Made by a program: the position numbers and the translations under genes. A DNA stretch of 5,035 bases, from assembly GCA_013331265.1 (NCBI GenBank), contig DUGS01000098.1:1-5035 (forward strand). Reading direction: 5' to 3'. Positions 4,849 to 5,035 of the stretch are shown piece by piece. The notes under the pieces were generated by a model. It had not been told where the DNA came from. It worked only from the letters and a program-made list of their open reading frames with translations, and did not search any database. The first letter of the stretch is position 1, and the number at the start of each line of letters is the position of its first letter. This DNA is from Methanosarcina sp. (GTDB lineage: Archaea; Halobacteriota; Methanosarcinia; Methanosarcinales; Methanosarcinaceae).

Positions 4849-5035
4849 TTACTCGTACAGACAGACCTCATCGACTCTGGAATACTTCGCGATTTCAGAG
4901 TCCTTAAAGTGAATTGCAATTTCTCTTGCTGCAGCTTCGGGAGAATCTGAGGCATGAACCACGTTCCTTCCCACATCAAGAGCAAAGTCTCCGCGGATAG
5001 TTCCTGGAGCAGCATCCACAGGGTTTGTAGCCCCG
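4849..5035 (-). CDS. ndk: Nucleoside diphosphate kinase, C-terminal part (cut by window edge)
   Basis: Sixty-one codons and the stop are visible; the N-terminus lies beyond the right edge. Ndk transfers the gamma phosphate of ATP to other nucleoside diphosphates through a phosphohistidine, in the cytoplasm. The fragment opens with GATNPVDAAPGTIRGDF, the family's nucleotide-binding segment. It then has GRNVVHASDSPEAAAREI, in which the histidine (27th visible residue) is the catalytic one and the following Ser-Asp-Ser is the usual context. The end, YSRVDEVCLYE, matches the normal end of the family, so the gene is complete on this side. It lies upstream of infB in the same direction, and the two are 155 bases apart. 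Its promoter is outside the window. Confidence 0.95.
   Translation of the reverse strand, partial: GATNPVDAAPGTIRGDFALDVGRNVVHASDSPEAAAREIAIHFKDSEIAKYSRVDEVCLYE

Noticed and set aside
4635..5015. 126-codon minus-strand frame over the ndk end and spacer
   Set aside because: The ndk frame in the same DNA encodes the recognisable NVVHASDS active site, and this frame has no family features.

Overview
The window looks like chromosomal DNA of a methanogenic archaeon, most likely a Methanosarcina species. The right half carries ndk, archaeal IF2 (aIF5B type, 592 residues) and ribosomal protein S6e in one direction on the minus strand. S6e does not occur in bacteria, and this gene order is a conserved archaeal translation cluster. 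The left half fits the same assignment: AT-rich intergenic DNA, archaeal TATA/BRE-like promoters, T-run terminators, and a membrane-anchored regulator with two winged helices of a kind I associate with Methanosarcina. The genus is inferred from protein character, not from a database search.

Left part (1-2376, plus strand, accessory in character). After about 185 bases without a convincing gene comes a promoter, then two overlapping genes. The first encodes a small secreted beta-sandwich protein resembling PPC or P-type domains. The second encodes a regulator with an N-terminal signal/anchor, a very short external segment, a membrane segment and two cytoplasmic winged helix-turn-helix domains. 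A T-rich terminator follows, then 468 bases without a gene, then a GTG-started gene for an 89-residue protein with two membrane segments. The gene-free stretch contains a second promoter, repeats upstream of it and a strong stem-loop downstream. The two promoters share an exact 13-base element placed 11 bases before an AAAC(T/C)TTAT box. This suggests common control of the secreted-protein/regulator pair and the small membrane protein, possibly by the regulator itself. It is the best candidate here for a little-described system: an envelope-sensing one-component switch with its secreted partner.

Right part (2377-5035, minus strand, core). Reading from the right edge: the last 61 codons of ndk with the catalytic histidine; a 155-base spacer that can fold into two compound stem-loops ahead of infB; complete infB; a 127-base spacer; and complete rps6e with a strong ribosome binding site. 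Beyond rps6e a cUUCGg-capped hairpin and a series of T tracts on the minus strand look like the end of the operon. The convergent spacer also holds a 19-base tandem repeat.

The two halves appear functionally unrelated. One is housekeeping translation and nucleotide metabolism; the other is an envelope/regulatory module next to it.
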